Shown: one piece after another, positions 61,534 to 64,000 of the stretch
How positions within the stretch are numbered: position 1 is the first letter of the stretch
Layout of the letters: each line of letters begins with the position of its first letter
Source: an uncultured Chthonomonadales bacterium
GTDB taxonomy: Bacteria > Armatimonadota > Chthonomonadetes > Chthonomonadales > CAJBBX01
Direction of reading: 5' to 3'
Length of the DNA stretch: 64,000 nucleotides
Assembly (NCBI GenBank): GCA_938005745.1
Contig: CALLMM010000010.1
Coordinates: 186,001 to 250,000, forward strand
Made by a program: the position numbers and the translations under genes
Notes under the pieces: generated by a model
What the model saw: only the letters and a program-made list of their open reading frames with translations
Database searches by the model: none
What the model was told of the DNA's origin: nothing

Positions 61534-63096
61534 TCAGGAGACGCCGTAGCCGCCTCCGCCCGGCGTCTCGACAATCAGCACGGAGCCTGCCTCGCAGCGT
61601 CCGCTGAACTTGCTGGGAAGCTCCTCCTCGCGTCCGTCGGCATGGCGCAGTCGGTTGCGACCGGGCGCGCCGCTTCCTCCGCCCGCCAGTCCGGGCGGTG
61701 CATGCCGTCTACGTTCGGTGATCAGGGAGACGTGCGCCGAAGCGAGCAGTTCGATGGCGCGAACGACGCCCCTGCCGCCCGGCTCTCTACCGGCTCCGCC
61801 TGAGCCGTCTCGCAGGGCGTACTCCCGCACGCGCAGGGGGTAGTGCCACTCCAGCGCCTCGATGGGCGTGTTGCGGGTGTTGGTCATGTGCGAATGGACG
61901 GCGTCGGCTCCGGGGCGTCCCGGTCCGGCGCCTGCGCCGCCGCAGAGCGTCTCGTAGTAGGCGAAGCGCGCTCCCCGCGTCGGGTCTTCACCGCCGATGG
62001 TCAGGTTGTTCATCGTTCCCTGACTGGCGGCAGGGATCCGATCCGGGAAGGCGGGAGCCAGCGCGCCCAACAGAACGTCCACAATCCGCTGGGATGTCTC
62101 CACGTTTCCGGCGGCGACCGCGCGCGGAAATCGGGCGTTGACCAGCGTCCCCTCCGGCGCGATCACCTGCACGGGCGCAAAGGCTCCCGCGTTCATCGGG
62201 ATCTCCTCCTCCGCCAGACAGCGGATCACATAGTAGCAGGCGGAGCGGGTAACCGCTTCCGTCGCGTTGACCGATCCGGCGGTCTCCGGGGCGGTTCCGG
62301 CGAAGTCGAAGACGATCTGCCCGCCGCGCAGCCGCGCTGTCACGGTGATGGGCAGGTCTGCGCCTCCGACGCCGTCGTCGTCCAGATAGTCGGTGAAGGC
62401 GTAATCGCCCTCCGGAGCGCGGGAGAGCGTGGCACGCACAACCGCCTCCGCATAACGCGCCATCTCAGCGGCGCGCTGCTCGACGACCTCCCGCGTGCAG
62501 CGCGCGACAAGCTCCTGAAAACGTCGGACGCCGATCTGGTTGGCAGCCACCTGCGCCGCCAGATCGCCCCGCCGCTCCGCGCCGGTTCGGGAGTTGGCGC
62601 ACAGGAGCGACAGCAGATCCGGCTGCAGACGATTTCGCACGACCAGCCGCACCGGCGGCACGATCAGCCCCTCGTGAAAGAGTTCCGTGCTGAGCGGCAG
62701 CGAGCCGGGAGAGAGACCGCCGATGTCGGCGTGATGGGCGCGGTTGGCGACAAATCCGACGCTCCGCCCCTCAACGAAGACCGGCGCGACCAGCGTCAGG
62801 TCCGGCAGGTGCGTGCCGCCGTGCGACGGGTCGTTGCACAGCCACATCGTTCCGGGCGACCAGCGAACGGCGGGCAGCAGGCTCTGCATCATCAGCGGCA
62901 TGGCTCCCAGATGCACCGGGATATGCGCCGCCTGCGCCAGCAGCGCGCCGCCGGCGTCGAACAGGGCGCAGGAGTGGTCGCGCCGCTCCTTGATGTTCGG
63001 CGAGTAGCCGGTTCGCTCCAGCGTTGCGCCCATCTCCTCGGCAATCGAGGAGAAGAGATGCCTCCAGACCTCCACCTGTATCGGATCGAATCGCAC
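61534..63096 (-). CDS. hyuB: Hydantoinase B / oxoprolinase-type subunit HyuB
   Basis: The 520-residue product is the beta-type subunit of ATP-dependent N-methylhydantoinase/acetone carboxylase-like enzymes. Landmarks are MRFDPIQVEVWRHLFSSIAEEMGATLERTGYSPNIKERRDHSCALFD with the KER.D.S motif, DPSHGGTHLPDLTLV, NRAHHADIGG, and the C-terminal GSGGAGREPGGRGVVRAIELL. The open frame is longer, but GTG 63096 has GGAGGAGACACC directly upstream and gives the family N-terminus. The usual partner HyuA is not adjacent in the window. Confidence 0.88.
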   Translation of the reverse strand: MRFDPIQVEVWRHLFSSIAEEMGATLERTGYSPNIKERRDHSCALFDAGGALLAQAAHIPVHLGAMPLMMQSLLPAVRWSPGTMWLCNDPSHGGTHLPDLTLVAPVFVEGRSVGFVANRAHHADIGGLSPGSLPLSTELFHEGLIVPPVRLVVRNRLQPDLLSLLCANSRTGAERRGDLAAQVAANQIGVRRFQELVARCTREVVEQRAAEMARYAEAVVRATLSRAPEGDYAFTDYLDDDGVGGADLPITVTARLRGGQIVFDFAGTAPETAGSVNATEAVTRSACYYVIRCLAEEEIPMNAGAFAPVQVIAPEGTLVNARFPRAVAAGNVETSQRIVDVLLGALAPAFPDRIPAASQGTMNNLTIGGEDPTRGARFAYYETLCGGAGAGPGRPGADAVHSHMTNTRNTPIEALEWHYPLRVREYALRDGSGGAGREPGGRGVVRAIELLASAHVSLITERRRHAPPGLAGGGSGAPGRNRLRHADGREEELPSKFSGRCEAGSVLIVETPGGGGYGVS

Positions 63097-63179
63097 GGTG
63101 TCTCCTCCGCCCCTTCTGTTCGCCTCGCCCCGGCGCGACTCCTGCCGCGCCCTGAAGATCAAAACTGGCAATTCTATCC

Positions 63180-63208
63180 TTGACATCGTCGGGCGTGAAT
63201 GGTACAAT
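63180..63208 (+). promoter_or_regulatory. Consensus promoter for the leader and saccharopine dehydrogenase-like gene
   Basis: TTGACA (63180-63185), a 17-base spacer and TACAAT (63203-63208). It predicts a start near 63215 and a leader of about 205 bases before the gene at 63419. Confidence 0.85.
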
Positions 63209-63214
63209 GAGTCG

Positions 63215-63395
63215 TAGAAAAATATGATTGTGCGAGCGGAACAGGCGTGCATAACGAACTGGTGACCATCATTATGTCGTCCTACACGACGCGGGAGGCG
63301 AGCCATCCGGTGTCGTGTCTGCGTTCGCCTGCCTGATCCGCTGTCGTCTGCGTTTGGCTGCGCCCGACACCATCAAGAAGGTGTCGGGCGTTTTT
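63215..63395 (+). promoter_or_regulatory. Leader with probable transcription attenuator
   Basis: The leader ends in a terminator at 63361-63395, 23 bases before the gene's ATG. GGTGTCG at 63309-63315 is the complement of CGACACC (63365-63371) in the terminator's 5' arm, so an antiterminator could form. Two short frames are present: 13 codons from ATG 63224 and 20 codons from ATG 63274. No known riboswitch or T-box element was recognised. Confidence 0.5.
63361..63395 (+). terminator. Rho-independent terminator in the leader
   Basis: An 11-bp perfect stem (CGCCCGACACC 63361-63371 with 63380-63390, loop of eight bases) is followed by five T and TTGATT. Its place between a consensus promoter and a start codon points to conditional termination. 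Confidence 0.85.
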
Positions 63396-63418
63396 GATTC
63401 TCAGGAAAGGACTGTTCC

Positions 63419-64000
63419 ATGAGGAGTGTTGAAAAGAGGCGTGTCTATGCCGTGCTGGGCGCGGGGATGCAGGGAACCGCTGCCGCCTACGACTTTCTGA
63501 AGTTCGGCGAACCCGAAACGGTCTGGCTTGCGGACGCGAATGAAGAGACGGCGCGCCGTGCCGCCGAGAGGCTTCAGCGGCTTGTGCCGGAGCAGGCGGA
63601 CCGCGTCCGTTTTGCGTGCATTGACGCCGGAGATACCGAATCGCTGGTCGAGTTCCTGAAGCCGGTGCGTGCCCTGCTCAGCGCGGTTCCCTACCATATG
63701 CACCCATCGGTGGCGGCGGCGGCGGTGGCGGCGGGAACCCATATGTGCGATCTGGGCGGCAATACGGGCGTCGCGCTGAAGGTGCTGGCTCTGAGCGAGG
63801 AGGCGGAGGAGGCGGGCGTGTCGCTCATTCCCGACTGCGGGCTGGCTCCGGGACTGGTCAATACGCTGGCGGTCTACGGCATGGAGGGGATGGATGTCTG
63901 CCGCGAGGTGCAGCTTCGCTGCGGCGGTCTGCCGCAGGTTCCGCGTCCCCCGCTAGACTATAAGCTGGTCTTTGCAATCAGCGGCTTGACGGTGGAGTAT
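63419..64000 (+). CDS. Saccharopine dehydrogenase-like oxidoreductase (partial, runs off window)
   Basis: The 194 codons in the window start MRSVEKRRVYAVLGAGMQGT, a Rossmann NAD(P) motif (GxGxxG). They continue with VRALLSAVPYHMHPSVAAAAV, the family signature CDLGGNT and the strongly conserved IPDCGLAPGLVNTLA, then LRCGGLPQVPRPPLDYKLVF. This matches the saccharopine dehydrogenase/lysine 6-dehydrogenase superfamily, which uses amino acid or amine substrates. The ATG at 63419 is preceded by AGGAAAGGA. It sits behind an attenuator-like leader. Confidence 0.87.
   Translation, partial: MRSVEKRRVYAVLGAGMQGTAAAYDFLKFGEPETVWLADANEETARRAAERLQRLVPEQADRVRFACIDAGDTESLVEFLKPVRALLSAVPYHMHPSVAAAAVAAGTHMCDLGGNTGVALKVLALSEEAEEAGVSLIPDCGLAPGLVNTLAVYGMEGMDVCREVQLRCGGLPQVPRPPLDYKLVFAISGLTVEY

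Overview
The window is about 62% GC and encodes a diderm bacterium: MurA and MreB, BamA-type secreted barrel features (an outer-membrane barrel protein ending in an aromatic residue) and many signal-peptide proteins. Two DUF1559-type prepilin-like proteins, a xylose-isomerase-like TIM barrel, a nucleoside hydrolase, a ThuA-like protein and a collagen-binding-type glycoside hydrolase relative together point to Armatimonadota or a neighbouring phylum. That assignment is inference. No rRNA, tRNA or CRISPR array was recognised. Housekeeping promoters are readable (TTGACA-N17-TATACT or TACAAT), which helps fix starts.

Layout. 1-2.5 kb: start of a secreted protein, then a murA-mreB operon on the minus strand. 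2.6-7.6 kb: two prepilin-like genes flanking a YVTN-propeller/phosphoesterase protein; both prepilin-like genes have four TTAA-type hexamers at an exact 11-bp period upstream, the layout of a PhoP/PhoB box. 7.9-14.8 kb: a DsrE-like protein, sugar-phosphate isomerase/epimerase, nucleoside hydrolase, two membrane-anchored proteins, a PrsW-like protease and an aromatic/aspartate aminotransferase, with dispersed REP-like repeats between genes.

15.3-48.3 kb is the striking part, a plus-strand accessory region. It begins with a 1241-residue Ig-repeat secreted protein, a PorV-like barrel protein and a 1377-residue protein with an intact caspase-like (C14) domain. A near-perfect CRP-type operator and extended -10 promoter precede a sigma-factor-like gene, which heads an atypical contractile injection system: a very large TssC-like sheath candidate, three tube (Hcp/TssD-like) paralogues, a VgrG spike, a HEAT-repeat protein, a LysM/peptidoglycan-binding protein, a 1407-residue OmpA-like/peptidoglycan-binding protein with Ser-Gly linkers and an M64-type zinc protease motif, a beta-propeller, two possible baseplate proteins, an NlpC/P60 cell-wall peptidase and a second caspase-like protein whose catalytic His is replaced by Arg. 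ClpV, TssB, TssE, TssK, PAAR and the TssJLM membrane complex were not found here, so this is either a divergent system or part of a split one. Strong RNA hairpins separate the sheath, tube and spike genes.

48.3-64 kb returns to ordinary genes: a GH32-like remnant, accB, hom, an ABC-2-type permease with a GNAT acetyltransferase, dinG with a duplicated SprT-like protease, a Cys-rich protein, a YihY-family membrane protein, a secreted protein, a ThuA-like protein, a glycoside-hydrolase-like gene that looks broken by a deletion and frameshift, hyuB, and the start of a saccharopine dehydrogenase-like gene behind a probable transcription attenuator.
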